A DNA stretch of 64,000 nucleotides. Origin: Sanguinoderma infundibulare. Its lineage: Eukaryota; Basidiomycota; Agaricomycetes; Polyporales; Polyporaceae. A model generated the notes under the pieces. That model did not search any database and was not told where the DNA came from. It saw nothing but the letters and a program-made list of their open reading frames with translations. The DNA lies in assembly GCA_032821775.1 (NCBI GenBank), contig JAVLRN010000001.1, positions 4,464,001 to 4,528,000 of the forward strand, read 5' to 3'. Position numbers and translations under genes: made by a program. Positions 1 to 11,932 of this stretch are shown here, in pieces; positions within the stretch are counted from its first letter, which is position 1; each line of letters opens with the position of its first letter.

Positions 1-1025
1 GACCGACTATCGTCTTCCTCAACGTTGCGTAATGCGATTCCGTGGCGCTGAGTCCTCTCAAGCTAGGGTACAGTACGGTGCGTTTTTGCATCTTCAATGA
101 ACGGATCATCTATCTCCCTGACAGCTCACATATGTGCATGGAGCATGACCACATGGGAGGGGTACGCCATAAGTACCACAAGAACATCCCTGGTTGCTCA
201 CTTACTTAATCACCCTGAGCCTCGGCAACTTTGAACGACCTCTGTCGCCAACACCACCCAACTCTCGCATCGTTAAACTTTACATGTGCCCGGCAAATGT
301 GCCTCGCTGGGAGGGGAAGTTTAACTCGGAGGAGCTGTTTCATAAGCGACCTTGGAACTCAAGGTGTGTATTTCTTGAGTGACATGTCGTCCCCTCGTCG
401 CGACGCCGACGGTTCCGTTTGTTAACGTCAAAGACAGGATAAGACAAGATGGTCATCTTGGAGTCAAATGGCGTGAACGCTTACTTGACTTTACTATTAG
501 ACAGCAGCTCCAGCATCATCCCGCAGGAGGTTGGGTCCTGGAGTCTCCATACCGTTGGATCCGGTAAATGACGACGAACGGTTTCAGTGCTCACGCGGCG
601 GAGTCCGGGGAGGAGAACAAGCTTAACCTACCCTCGATCCGCGGACCCAGGCATTGCCAGCGTCCAAAATCGTATGCGCACTCGTGCCGCCCAAAGCCTC
701 AGCCCTGACCCCCCGAGCTCCGACGATGTCGTTCCCTGCCCCAGAAGCGAAGGAATTGAGCACAAGACCCCGATCTCTAAGCGGCGCGAGCTCAGAGTGG
801 TGCTCAGTAGGTCCCGGTTGGGCGCGTCCCAGCCTCGGGCGGCGGGGCGAGAAGCCTGGGGCGATTGTTAGGCGAGCCTGATCGGGCCCGCTGGCGAAGT
901 CGAAGCGTCGCCTTTACGTGCAAATTGCTGCGTCTCTTCCATTCATCTGTTCCATAACGACGCGATGCCAGTACTGACATTGGTTAGATCAAGAGCGAAA
1001 ACGTACTTCGACGTCGAGAATAATT
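1..1025. other. No recognisable gene
   Basis: Only short overlapping open frames occur here and none resembles a family I know. The segment lies 3' of the dienelactone hydrolase gene, which is on the minus strand, so its last part should hold that gene's 3' UTR. Confidence 0.5.
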
Positions 1026-2106
1026 TTACGACGTCGAACTCGAGCTCGAGTACTCGGCGTGGTGGTCGAGCCAGCTCAGGGCCGTCCTCGCGGCCTGCTC
1101 CTTCGCCCATCCTAAGTCAAACGTTTGGGCATCAATGTCACGGGTAGCAGGCGGAACGGAAGCGCAAGGGCATACTCACGCTGTTTGGGAACGCTGGGGT
1201 CTGCGCGAGTCGCGAACCCGTGGGCCACGCCGCCGAAGAGGAGCATCGTGTACTCCTTCTTGTGCTCTATGAGCACGTCCACCGCTTTGCGGCGGCTCTC
1301 AAGGGTGAAGCTGAAGTCTTCCTCTGATGCACGAAGTCAGACCTAGACACGCCGACTCGGACAGAGACTCGTCGTACCTGCGCTAAGCATGAGCAGGGGC
1401 CCTGTGGATATGTTATAAGGTACGCAAATAGCGGCGTGATGAAAACAATTCACGTACGCTTGATGTTCTTGAAGTGGTCTTCGTTGAGGAACGAAGGGTG
1501 CGCGAACGCGCCCGCGGTCACCCAGTCCTCGGCCAACGCCTCCATGACATACGGCGCCCCAAAACAGTTGCCTGACCCGTCCCCGGCAACGTGAGGAACT
1601 CTGATCGCGAGTGGGTGCTGAAGGCGAAGAGAACCACTTACCGATGCAGAAGAACTTGGAGCCCTCGTAGCGCTTGCGCACATCCGTGATCCACGCCCTC
1701 AGCAGCTCAGGCACGCGCTCCTTGTGGGGCGCCATCCACACCCTCCAGTCGAATCCCGGCTCGTTCAGGTGGTGCAGAACCGAGTCGCCCTCGAAGTAGT
1801 CGATGCCGAGCACCGTGTATCCTATGACCCCGGCAACCGCCCAATCAGTCCCAGACAAATATCGCAGACGCGAGGACGAGACGAACCGTTCGACGCCCAG
1901 TAGTCCATCGTCAGCTGAGCATTGACGTACAGCGGGCCGAAGAGGTCGGCGAAGTAGAGGATGACCTTGGACGCGTCGCCCGACTTTGGGCGGGCGACGT
2001 ATGTGTTCACCCCGGCATACTCCTCGACAGTACCGCGCGCCTGGCCAGTGTGGTGGACGGTACGGAGGCAGCACTCGGTTGGGGGTCCAGCGAGTACGGT
2101 AGCCAT
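1026..2106 (-). CDS. Dienelactone hydrolase family protein
   Basis: Alpha/beta hydrolase of the dienelactone hydrolase (DLH) family, probably cytosolic; the substrate cannot be told from sequence. Spliced model, minus strand: 2106-1887, 1821-1642, 1571-1458, 1401-1378, 1323-1180, 1111-1026. It has six exons, all phases agree, and it gives 255 aa, normal for the family. The nucleophile motif GNCFGAPYV has Cys at about residue 136 and is split by the second intron; most relatives have Tyr where Asn stands. The catalytic His is in GGVAHGF (about 214), and an Asp in EEDFSF (about 182) is the candidate acid. The start MATVLAGPP is the first Met of the conserved frame. The 24-nt exon 4 is the least certain part. 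No operon-like partner is seen. Confidence 0.88.
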
Positions 2107-2975
2107 GTAGTCTTTGGAATACAGAAAACGATAGAACGTGAAGCGAAACGTGGCGTTGGGAGGTGTGAGCGAGGATGCGCCACCGCGGAATGTCGAGGTT
2201 ACGAAGGACGATTTTATATGAAACTCGCAGGTTAGGGCGTCCGCATTCGACCGACCTTGGAACGTCTCATGACCCCGTTCTGCCCTAACACAGACATCAA
2301 TGCTGACTCTCTGACAGTCGGATGAGCACCTACGGGACGCCTTAGCAAGTCGACCCACCCGAAATTCCGAACTGTGGACTCGATACCATGGCGGAACGCC
2401 GCAACTCTCCTCTCCTTCACCTTTACATCCGTCGAGAGTGGTGCGTCATAGCGACACTGCGCATACAATATAACGCAGTCAGGAGGACGGGGACCCGCTG
2501 TTGCGAATTCACGATAAAAGGTCAAATCTTGAGAAATACACGGTTGCGAGGACTCAAGAGACTGACGGTCTGCAGCCTCCGCCATTCGGAGGTGAGTGGG
2601 TCAGGACTGATGGGCACATTCGATGTCGTACGAAGCGCTTCGCTCACCAAACGGACGTGTGGAGTTTGAGCTGCATGCCTGGAATGAGTACATAATCGGG
2701 CGACGAATAACAAAGACTTGTAAAAACTCACGGGGAGCTTGAGAGCGAACGCGGAACTCGAACACACGCCAAACCACAGGGAGTAGTGAAGAAGAATAAG
2801 TCTCCGTTAAGGGACTCGCATACAGTACGAATCAAACTGTACACCATAAAGTTGAACGTACAAGAAGTCCGAAACTCGGAAACACAGAAGTCCAGTTGTC
2901 CCGTTCCATAATCGTAGCACGTCGACACGCACTTTGAAGGAAAGGAGAAAGAACACCTCACCTTCGCGAACTCCT
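2107..2975. other. Intergenic region
   Basis: This lies between the start of the dienelactone hydrolase gene and the end of the epsin gene, both on the minus strand. It must hold the hydrolase promoter and the epsin 3' UTR. Open frames on both strands are short or run into the epsin gene in the wrong frame. Confidence 0.5.
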
Positions 2976-4932
2976 TCACAACTCGATCAGGTTTCCGCTC
3001 GCAGACGTAGAGGCAGCCCGCCTCCGCTCCCTCTCGTTCAAGAACGGGTTCGGCTCGTCCGTCGTGCTCGTCGCCGCCGGACCCGTCTTCTGCGCCGCAA
3101 TCCTTCCATGCTGCGTCCCGCCATACCTGCGCACACGCAACCACATCAGTGCGATCTGCCACGGCTCTGACTAGTACCGAAACGCGACACGCACCGGAGC
3201 TGCCCGACGTTCCCAAACGTATCCACTCCGTCGTCCTCGCGGTTCGCGAACAGGCTCGCCAGCCTCTCGTTCTCCTCGTCCGTCCCACGCCGACGGGGCC
3301 GCGCGCCCGTCGAGTACGGCCTAATCGGCGCAGCTTCGCGCTCACGTTCCCTTTCCCGCTCGCGTTCGGCCGTCTCGAGCGACGACGATGACGGCCGCCT
3401 TCTGTCGTACGTCCCCGTAAGCTCGAACCGCATGGGCTCCGCATCTCGGGGAGCCGACGTGACGGGGCGCTCGCGCTCCGGGATCGAAGCCGACGACGAG
3501 ATGGGCGAAACAGGAGAGGCGACGAAGGGATTGTTAGATCCGAACGCCGTTGGCTGCGGAACCAGTGGCTGCTGCTGCTGCGCTTGCTGTGCGAGGAATA
3601 TTTGCTCGGCGGCGGCGGCGGATTGGGCTTCTGATTGCTGGCGGGCATACTCGGCTTGCTGACGCATGTACTCTTGCTGTGGGAGCGATTCAATTTAGAC
3701 GTCAGCCGGACAGGGAGGCGGAGGGGAGACGTACTTGCATGGCCTCCTGCTGGGCCTGCTGCAGATAGGGGTTGTACGACGTGTACTGTGGCTGGATGGA
3801 GGTGTACTGCGGCTGCACCGCGGTAAACTGGGGCTCTATCGCGTTCGTCTGCGCAGAACCGTCGAGGTCAATCAGCGGCGCAGTCGAGCCTCTACAGCAC
3901 GAAGGTCAGCGTCCGACGTCTCTCTCCTTGAACATATATATGAGCGTCCAGACTCACACGAAGTCGGTGTCGTCAAAGACCCCGCGCGCAGCCAACGCGA
4001 TGAGCCTCTTGCGGCGCTCCTCCTCTTCATTGCTCAGCTCTATCGCGCGCTGTATATCTTTGTCCTCGGCGGTCGCGAGGGCCTGCGCAGTCTTCTTGCT
4101 TTCCTCGATCGCCCTCTGCAAGTTCTCCTCTTCCTCCATCTGTCTCGCCTGTCGCCTGTCGTTCCCGTTCTGCGAGTGCCTTGCTGGGGGGCGACGGGGC
4201 GACGGGGGTTCGTCGCCATCGTCATCGTCCTCTGTATCCGTCGACGTGCGTCCGTTCATGCGGTCATGCATGCGCGCGCGGGTAGTACGCTCCTGGAAGA
4301 GGCGGCGCTTGTCGAGGAGCAGATTTGTGATGTCTTTGGCCTTCTGGCGGACGTTCGCGCCTTGGTCCCGGCCGTCTTCGTCTATGTACTGGAACTCGCG
4401 GAGGGTCTTGATGATATAGATGTTCTCATCGCAGTAGAGGATGACGTTCTCGGAACCCGAGTGGAGGAGGTAGTCGAGAACGGCGAGTGACTGTGGCGGC
4501 ACCACATGTGTTCCGAGTGGGGTCAGTGCATGCACTTTCACGCACATGAGCGGGAAGACGGCAAGCAAAAGGGTTCAACGATGTCGTCGGAAAAGCTAAC
4601 AGGGCTTCTGAACAAGAAGGGTGATTCTAAGGCTCACCTTGAAGACATGTCTCCAGTTCTTGCCCTTGTCGTTCAACCGCTTATCGATGACCTCCATGAT
4701 GTCAATGAAGTCCCCGCTACATCCATAATCAGTCCATGGGCCCACAGTGCAAATCAGGAACCATAACGTACTGCCTGTAGGTCATCTGCGCGAGCTCGAA
4801 CATCTCCTTGCCCGACGGCGGCCACGGATCGTTGCAGGTCGCATTGCGCGTCTTGATCTGCGTGTGCGAGTAGCCCTTGCTGTAGTTCTTGGTCACTCTG
4901 AGCGCGCTCTTGCCGAAGTTCGAGAGAGCCAT
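2976..4932 (-). CDS. ENT1: Epsin, Ent1/Ent2-type endocytic adaptor
   Basis: Clathrin adaptor that binds PIP2 membranes, ubiquitinated cargo and EH-domain proteins during endocytosis (family knowledge). Spliced model: 4932-4772, 4716-4638, 4490-3960, 3848-3735, 3676-3195, 3126-2976. Phases agree and give 505 aa. Residues 1 to about 135 are the ENTH domain, with KNYSKGYSHTQIKTRNATC, KRLNDKGKNWRHVFK and VLDYLLHSGSENV. Two ubiquitin-interacting motifs follow (EENLQRAIEES at about 201-211 and DKDIQRAIELS at about 223-233), then a Gln-rich region, NPF motifs near 344 (SNNPF) and in the last exon (PNPFLNE), and a C-terminal clathrin-box-like LIEL directly before the stop. The UIM, NPF and terminal clathrin-box order points to Ent1/Ent2 rather than Ent3/Ent5. 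The exon 3 donor (gtgtgagt) is the least certain junction. Confidence 0.93.
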
Positions 4933-5678
4933 GGTGTCCTAGCCGTCGTTTGGTTGACGAGGGTCGGTTTCGAGTGGAGTGAAGAAGGCCAAGAGAGTAG
5001 GACGGCGCAGTTGCGGAGAGATTACGAGTGCAGCCATGCCTAACCCGGGGCGGCCCATGGAGCGACAAGACGGTTGGGATTGGGATTGGTATGCTGCGCA
5101 GCCTCGGAGCACACACCGAGTCTGACGTCAGTTTCCACACAGCCATCTCCCGTCGGACTCAGCGGCATTATTCCTTCTGGCGCTTCCTTCTCGAGGCGCT
5201 CGCGGTCGGGCCCGCCTCTACCAAGGAAAGACCTCCAGAGCCCGTAGGGACGAAAACGCACACCCAGTCGTAATCCGTGTTCTCGCCCTCGGCGTCGCAG
5301 TCGAACGCTGTGTGAGTGCTGCAATGAGCCTGGTCGTTCGGTAGAGAGCGACTCGAAAACCGGTTGGGATGCTCGTGCTCACCGTGGGGGACTACCAGAC
5401 GCAATCTGACTTCGGGGGTAGTTTGGCGAGGTCCTACGGAGGTGCATAAACTTGGACTGGACGTGCTGCGACACTCTTTCCCGGCGAGTAGCGTATACTT
5501 CTGAGAGCTGCAAGGTCTTTTCAACTTCAGCGCGACCTGTAATTAATGTTCGTTACGCTCTTGAAAGGCGTACATACGTAGACCGCATTCTTCCTATACC
5601 TAGAACGAAGCGTCAGACATGCCGCACGGACGGAACGATGGTCCACTGAAGCACAAACAAGACCGAGTGGTTGTCGAT
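4933..5678. other. Intergenic region, epsin promoter side
   Basis: No ORF here resembles a known protein. The part next to 4932 must contain the epsin promoter and 5' UTR. Minus-strand open frames up to 118 aa have no recognisable motif. Confidence 0.45.
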
Positions 5679-6132
5679 GAGTCGATGTCGGTCACGCGCA
5701 ACGTGTTATTCGACCCGACGCCGGCCCCCGGAGGAGGAGGGACAGAGATGGCATCAGCGTTTGGCTGTACGCGAAGGCGCGGACGGTGACGGGCGTCGAG
5801 GGATTGTTGTTTCGGGCTGTCGCGGACGCGATGGAGGTCATCCCGAGGACACTCGTCAGATGCGTGTCACGACGGAGTTCCGGGTACGCTCGCCAGCACC
5901 GATTATGTTGCGTGTTGACGTGTTTCTGATTGTTTCGTCTTCGCAGGCAAAGCACGCTGCAGTACGGTTTGTACGAGTCGGCCAGCGTCAAGGTTGTTCT
6001 CCCCGCTGTCTGTCGCGCTCTTTCGCGCGGCGCGTGGCGCGTTCGCTGACGGGTGGCATGGGGCTCAGGTACAAACATGGACTGCTCTGCGTCGATGACG
6101 TCGTGAAGGCGACGCGCAAGGACAAGGAGTGA
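5679..6132 (+). pseudogene. CCT-gamma (CCT3) chaperonin 3' fragment, frameshifted
   Basis: C-terminal remnant of the cytosolic chaperonin TCP-1 gamma subunit. One frame reads ESMSVTRNVLFDP then APGGGGTEMASAFG, matching the conserved MSVARNV..DP..PGGGA.EM region. After a one-base frameshift near 5770 the next frame reads YAKARTVTGVEG and RAVADAMEVIPRTLVR. An apparent intron (gtgcgt..cgcag, about 5854-5947) precedes AKHAA, and the last frame ends in VDDVVKATRKDKE and a stop. The intermediate, apical and ATP-binding N-terminal parts are absent. The retained intron suggests a duplicated genomic piece rather than a retrocopy. A functional CCT3 must exist elsewhere. Confidence 0.75.
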
Positions 6133-7751
6133 AGCGGCGGTCGCGGCGGAGCGCCGCGTGAGAAGATGACGGATTGTTATAGCTCCTTCATAGAACCCAA
6201 ATAGAACCTTTGCTGCAAGCCTGTCGGTGGGTCTGCTTCAGCAAGTAAAGTATCGAGTTCACCGAGTTCTTGTTTTCGGGCCTCGGATCCGACAGGAAAC
6301 TCATGTTCGGCCATCAAAACACTCACAATGCAAATGCATCCGATCCTCTTCCGTTTCGCGGCAAAGCTACTATTCGGATCTCCTCGGTGAGCACGCCTTC
6401 CCCCTTGCATGTCGTCTTCCCGGCCCGCAATAGGGTGCCAGGGCAGTTCGGCTCCGGGCCACAAATGGGAGACGTTCCCTGTGAAATCGAGTTCCACTAC
6501 GTCTAAGGCAAATGAAATTACATAATAGGTCACCCACCCGCCTTCCCCGTGCGTACAAACTCCCACTGCTTCCCGTGCTTGCTCTCCTAATGCATGTGCT
6601 TGGCATCTAGCCGGCCAACTATTGCAAGCGCACCACAGCCGCAGGGACGAAGATGAGTGAGGGTCCGCACGAGGCATGGGCACGTACTTTGCGAGTCATT
6701 TCCGCGCTGGCGGCTGCCGTCTACTAGAGAGGACGCCCGGTAAAGACATGCTTCTTCAGGCTATACTTCACTGCGCGCGCTGTTGAGCCGTCATGTAACC
6801 ATATTGCAGTTCTCTCGGGTAGGATGGCAAAAGTCGCTTCTGGTCTCTGCCGTGTTTGTGTCCGGCTGCCTGCGCTTTTTCCGTCGTCGTGTCGTGAAAG
6901 CGGTCGCCTCGTGTGCCTGGCGTGAGGCGGGCACTCCGAGCAAACCGAGCCTGTCGATTGCCGTTGTCCGCGGGGCACACCAATGTCACGATTGACATAC
7001 ATACGTAGCACTGGTCCCTGTCCCTGCGCGGTCGTCCGCTCGAGTCTATTCCTTGAAAACCCTCTTTCGCCACTGGCAGCTGTTGCGGACACGCGGTCTG
7101 GGGTGTGTGACGTACGTGGGTTCCAAGCCTTAGTCTAGGCAGGCCGGGGCTGGAAGTACGGCAACGTGGGGTGTGTGGAAGTCGTCGGATGGGAGCAGCG
7201 AGGATCGGTTTGTGCTGACTAGTGCGTAGAATCAGTTTCAGGTGCCGGCAATGGAAGAAGGTCGGAGGCATTTGGGAGATACGAGGCCGCCATCACCATG
7301 TGTGTTGCAGACGCAGCAAGCCCAACAAAACAACGTCGGGAGCTCGTCGGGAAGGATATCTGGGCGGGATACGATCGATAGACGCAGGGGGGAGTGGCGC
7401 AGGGAAGAGAAAGCCATTCGTGGATGGAGGCCGGACAGCTCGCATTATGGGCGTTTTCCATGTCGCGGCGTCAAAGCGACTTGGGGATCGGGGCGGAGAT
7501 CTTGCGGATCGGGTGGCTGGAAAAGGCTATATGATTGCCCGTTATGGGGAGAGGACAGGCTGCGTGGCTGATTCACACAGACGTCAGGGAGGCCAATCTA
7601 TCTCTACAGCCGTCCCTTGCTCGCCCTCCAGCTCAATGTCCTCGCCGACACCGCGGCTGTCCATGCTCTCCCTTCTCTCTCCACCTCCTCCATCTCCCTC
7701 CCCCACATCCATCCCTCCTCGACTCGCCCCCGCGCGCAGTCGCGATGAACC
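6133..7751. other. Gene-poor intergenic region
   Basis: About 1.6 kb without a recognisable gene. Minus-strand frames near 6177-6683 and 6768-7271 are the longest but show no family signature. A CT-rich tract at about 7600-7740 (for example ctccacctcctcc) lies just upstream of the DUF6534 start and is typical of a fungal core promoter. Confidence 0.45.
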
Positions 7752-10253
7752 ATGGCCGATGTTGAAAACACCATCGGTGCCCTTCTTGTTGGCGCCATCG
7801 TCTCGGCCCTGTACGTCCTTCTGTTCCTCGCCTTGAACTCAACTTTAACTGCGCGCGACCGCCAGGTTGTCCGGTACGGTGACAACTCAGGCCCTCTTGT
7901 ACCTCAAGCTGTACGGTGGAGATGATTACAAGCGGAACACTTGCATGGTGAGTTCACCTTCAGCTTGCGTCCGCTAGCGAGACCTACTTGTATGCGCCTT
8001 AACCTAATTATATACACGTAGGTCTGCGTGCTTTGGTTTGTCCAACCGCTCGTCAAGTCTGACGTATCGAGATTGACGTTTGGGACAGGATATTGGACTG
8101 TCTTCACCTTGCAATGGCTTTCGCATCCTGCTGGATCTACCTCATCAGCCACTACGGTGACACTGAAATCTACGACTATATTCCATGGTCAGTCCAAATT
8201 CCTCTCCGCACGTTTGCCAATGCAGATTATCCCTTCTCAGGACTATTGCTGTATGCGCCCCCGCCGCCACCATCACTCGTACCCGAACGCTAACCTTACT
8301 CTCCCTCAAGCTTACCGTAGCTCTCACCGTAAGTACGCTTGGGCGAATGGCTTGGTTCTGGCTCTAACGTCCCGTTCCAGGCTATCGTCACTCTGATCTC
8401 GCATTGGTACGCCTCTACTTCCGTACCTATCGCACCCCCTTCTCACTCTGAGCAGTTTCTTTGCCCACCGCATCTACATACGTAAGCCCAAAGTTCACGC
8501 TGTGAAGGTTCCTGTTCCTGATACTCTACTCGGGCAGTGAGCGGATATTCATGGTGCCTTACCGCTCCCATCGTGAGTGTTTGCCCTAGCAACGCTCACA
8601 CTCATACTGACATGCGGAGCTGCCCTTTTAGATTTTGCTTGCCGTTGGCAGATTGGGTGCGTTGCATGCTCCACACGGCCCCCAGGAGTTTCCGCTGACT
8701 AGCATTTGGTTCACAGCCGCTGCGCTCGGTAAGTCGTGAGATGCTACTGCGCATCCACATATGAAGCTGACCGATATCACGACCATCCAGTGTCAACATC
8801 CGAGATGTATGACTTTCAGCGCCTGAGATCTATCCAAGGCTGATCGTTTTCTTAGGATTACCCTGAGCAGCTACAACTTATTCGTCAACCAAGTGGGAGT
8901 ACGTCTATGTGTATTTCACGGGATAGCTGCCTTTCTCATCCACGACTTTTACAGTGGGTTTTTACCACTGGTCTTTCATTGTCAACGGGCGTGGACGTAT
9001 TGATCACGATCACATTAATCATCCTCCTGCAACGCTCTCGCACGGGCTTCTCTACACTGTACGTAACCCAAATTCTGTTTACGCATCTGTCATTCTCACC
9101 GTGACATTCCGCTGTCAGAACGGACAAACTAATTGACGTTGTCACGGTGTACACGGTCGAAACCGGACTGCTCACCAGGTGTGTGCATTCGATTGCCCAC
9201 CGGCCCGACCCCGGATTGATCGGATTTCGATTTTGCAGCATTACCACAGCCGTGTCTTTGATTTGTGTAAGTCAACTCGATTTTTGCCTCTGATGTCGGC
9301 CCGCCAAGCTGACAGCGACATACGTGTAGTGGCTTACAATGCCCCGGAACCTCATCTTTCTCGCCCTGCACTTCTCCATCTCCAAATGTGAGTGACGTCT
9401 CCACCCCCACCTCGTGTCCCGTCCCGTCGCCCCGGATATTGCGCCACAAAGTCTAACTGAAGTGATCGATTGCTAACGTTTTACCCCAATTTGGAAATCA
9501 AGTATATGCTACATCCACGCTAGCGACGTGAGTACCTTCCCGGTCTCTCCGGTACCTCATGCGTGCACATGGTCGGCGGACGCCACACCTGAGCTGACAC
9601 CTCGCATCTGTTCGTTCGTGCGCTCTTTCTTGGCAGGCTAAATGCGCGAAAGTCGTTGAGGCGGCGGACACGCCAGCCGGATCAACACCTCCTCCCCGTC
9701 ATCTCGTCCTACCACGAGGCCCTGAGCCAGACGACGCAGCCAGAGGGTTCGGTGCGTTCACGGTTTCTTTTGGCTTTGCTGTCGTCTTGGGTGGGTGCGG
9801 TGGAACCTAACCCCCCGTATGTAGGACTCGCAACTGAAGCATCCCGACCCAAAGTCGAATCCAAGTCCGAACGTGAACAGGACAAGGGCACGGGTACGTC
9901 GTCGTTATGGCGCTTGTGTCAGGTCTTGGACTGAATTTGAGGGTTTTGCATGTGCACATGCTCACGTCACTCTGCCCGCCATCCGCTCTCCATGAAACCG
10001 TGACTGCGCTGTCGCTGTCGCTGTCACCACGGTCCGACGTTCGCCGCCTTTCATCCGCTCACAGGCGGCGACGATAACGCGGTTCGACACGAAAGAAGAG
10101 GCGGATGCGGACGCGGACGCGGAGCCCGGAGACGTGAGAATGAGGACGACGACGACGGACTGGACGGATGGGTTGCGCTTGGCAGAGATGGGACTGCAGC
10201 GGCACGCGACAGGACCTGGTGCGGAGCGGACTACAGGCAAGACTCGGACATGA
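7752..10253 (+). CDS. DUF6534-type seven-helix membrane protein
   Basis: Integral membrane protein of the large Agaricomycete DUF6534 family; its function is unknown. The model has 20 exons: 7752-7810, 7866-7947, 8022-8035, 8089-8191, 8311-8328, 8381-8406, 8456-8481, 8538-8572, 8632-8656, 8717-8728, 8791-8806, 8856-8898, 8955-9058, 9119-9178, 9239-9266, 9330-9387, 9503-9527, 9637-9751, 9825-9893, 10065-10253. All phases agree and it encodes 368 aa. Hallmarks are N-terminal ENTIGALLVGAIVSALL, WILDCLHLAMAF, CFFAHRIYILSGY, LLQRSRTGFSTL.DKLIDV, GLLTSITTAVSLI and LYATSTLATLNAR. A charged tail of about 120 residues follows, probably cytosolic and rich in Asp-Ala and Thr. Several exons are 12-28 nt. 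The last exon is supported only by its open frame and splice sites. Confidence 0.88.
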
Positions 10254-10474
10254 TCGCTATCGCTCCTTCGTATGCATAGTCAGTCGTCGTTCGTTTGGAA
10301 GATGTACATATAGTTGTAGTTTTAGGCAGAGCACACACTCGTTTTCGCGTGGAGAGGCAGACCGGGGGTGGTGTACGAGTAATAGGGTTAAAACGTTAAC
10401 ATTGGAGGCATGGACACCGTATGACGGGAGCCATTCAGTACTATTAAAGAAACATTGCAGACTGACTTGTAACA

Positions 10475-10544
10475 TCTCTGTTGGTATATCGGATAGTACA
10501 TGCGTCTGTAGCGCGAAAGCGGGGGTCGACTCCTCGACAGAGAG
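10475..10544 (+). pseudogene. tRNA-Asp pseudogene
   Basis: This matches the intact tRNA-Asp at 50035-50126 through the acceptor stem (TCTCTGT / ACAGAGA), the D-arm region (GGTATATCGGATAGTAC) and the T-arm. The anticodon loop and intron are largely deleted (CTGTA is followed at once by GCGCG), and the B-box is altered to GGGTCGACTCC. It is part of the block duplicated at 47.4-50.1 kb. Confidence 0.8.
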
Positions 10545-10779
10545 CCTGTTGACGAGAATGGTGCCTTTTCTGCATTTTGGGTGCGTCAACATGCTCATGA
10601 CGAGTCTGTGCATGGAGGAAAAATTGAGCTGACTGCTGCTGCTTCCGGAGAACTCCATGCGCACCTTCGGGTACGAGATCACTGAAAGATCAGGATTTAG
10701 CCACCATTCTGTACAGCACGCCCATCCTCCGCACGGTGACAACACTCACCGTCAGCGCGGTCTAATCCCTAGATGAACT

Positions 10780-11506
10780 CCCTGCCATCCTCGCCCTTCA
10801 GAGCCTCGTCCGCCTTACCCTCGAGTACACCACAAGCTTCGACGGCACGGTCGATCCTGCTATCACCTCCGCGTCTCCGGTGACGCACCTCACGCTCCTC
10901 TCCTCATGCCTGGAAACCTGGTGCCCCACCGTCTTCGCCATCTTCGTCGCCCTCACGCCGCGCCTCGAGTCCTTTGTCACCACCGGCCCCTTCTTCGATC
11001 ACTATTTTGGGGCGCCGCCGTGGCGGGGCGAGATGGAGGCCGCAATCGCAGAGCACGGAAAAGCTATCCGCACGCTGGTCCTCGAAACGCGCATGATGAG
11101 CGGCGCGCCGAGCAAGCCGTCCGTGGACGACCTCGTCGCGGACAATGGCTCGCTCATGCGCCTGCGGACGCCTGCGTGCGCGTTTACGCGGGAGGTGTTT
11201 CGCCACATGCCCCCGACTTTAGAGGTGCTCGAGCCTCGAGGTCGACATACGGGGTGGTTAGTCTGGTGGGATCGAGTTGGAGTGGGAGGAGCCGTTGAAG
11301 GAGTGGGTCGTCCGTGCAGGAAGCGGCCTCGGAGGGACGCCCGACGGCGCGCTGAGAGAGGTGGTCTTTTGGAGTCTGGCTTTCCTGCGCGAACACTTCG
11401 CGGACATCGCGGAGGTTTGTGGTGCAAATGGGGTCGAGTTCAGGTTTGGATTGACGGAGATGCGAGAGGTGCTGACCTGTGTCGCCCATTTGCGCCGTGG
11501 AGCATG
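10780..11506 (+). pseudogene. F-box/LRR-like gene A, copy 1, degenerate
   Basis: One frame reads DELPAILALQSLVRLTLEY, PVTHLTLLSSCLETW, AIFVALTPRLESFVTTGPF and FRHMPPTLEVLE. This is the LRR-like body typical of mushroom F-box proteins, and a stop follows. Further homologous sequence continues in another frame (FLREHFADIAEVCGANGV). Homologous sequence upstream to about 10600 also carries stops. It converges tail to tail on gene B. An intact gene with unusual introns cannot be excluded, but the in-frame stops and the paralogs make decay likelier. Confidence 0.6.
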
Positions 11507-11626
11507 TGATGTGGTTCGCCCATCATTTTCGCTGGCTAGTACGACATGTTTGCGTTCGTACAAAGTCTCCGGCCAGAGCTACGACTGCAATTCATATCAA
11601 TCCAGTTCTAGTCGACACTGTAAATA

Positions 11627-11932
11627 TCACAGTACATCGATAATGACATCACTATCGGAATCGTCGTGGTATGAGTCGCCCTGTTCTTGACCCCTCTGGA
11701 ACTCGTCTAGGATCTCCTCCCGACTCAGCTGCTGCCCGTCTACGGCGGCGGTCCATCCAAATGGCACCAGCCCTTCGTGCATACGCTCCCATTCACCGTC
11801 CTCAGAGTCCACACGGCCTTCGGAATCCGACTCCAAGTCTTCTGACACCCACGACGTCCTGTCGTCGTCGTCGTCGTCGTCGTCGGGCTCGTAGTCTCCA
11901 GACTTGTCCTCCGAATACTCCTGGAGATCTTC
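11627..11932 (-). pseudogene. Detached acidic tail of protein B, copy 1
   Basis: This is the in-frame continuation past the premature TAG. It reads EDLQEYSE, an Asp-rich tract, GEWERMHEGLVPFGW and finally DSDVIIDVL plus stop. It aligns throughout with the C-terminus of the 47.4 kb copy and still shows low decay, so the nonsense change looks recent. Confidence 0.75.

Noticed and set aside
2728..3693. 321-codon minus-strand ORF with Arg/Ser-rich sequence
   Set aside because: It overlaps the epsin last exons in another frame; the epsin frame carries the Q-rich, NPF and LIEL features, so this is a shadow.
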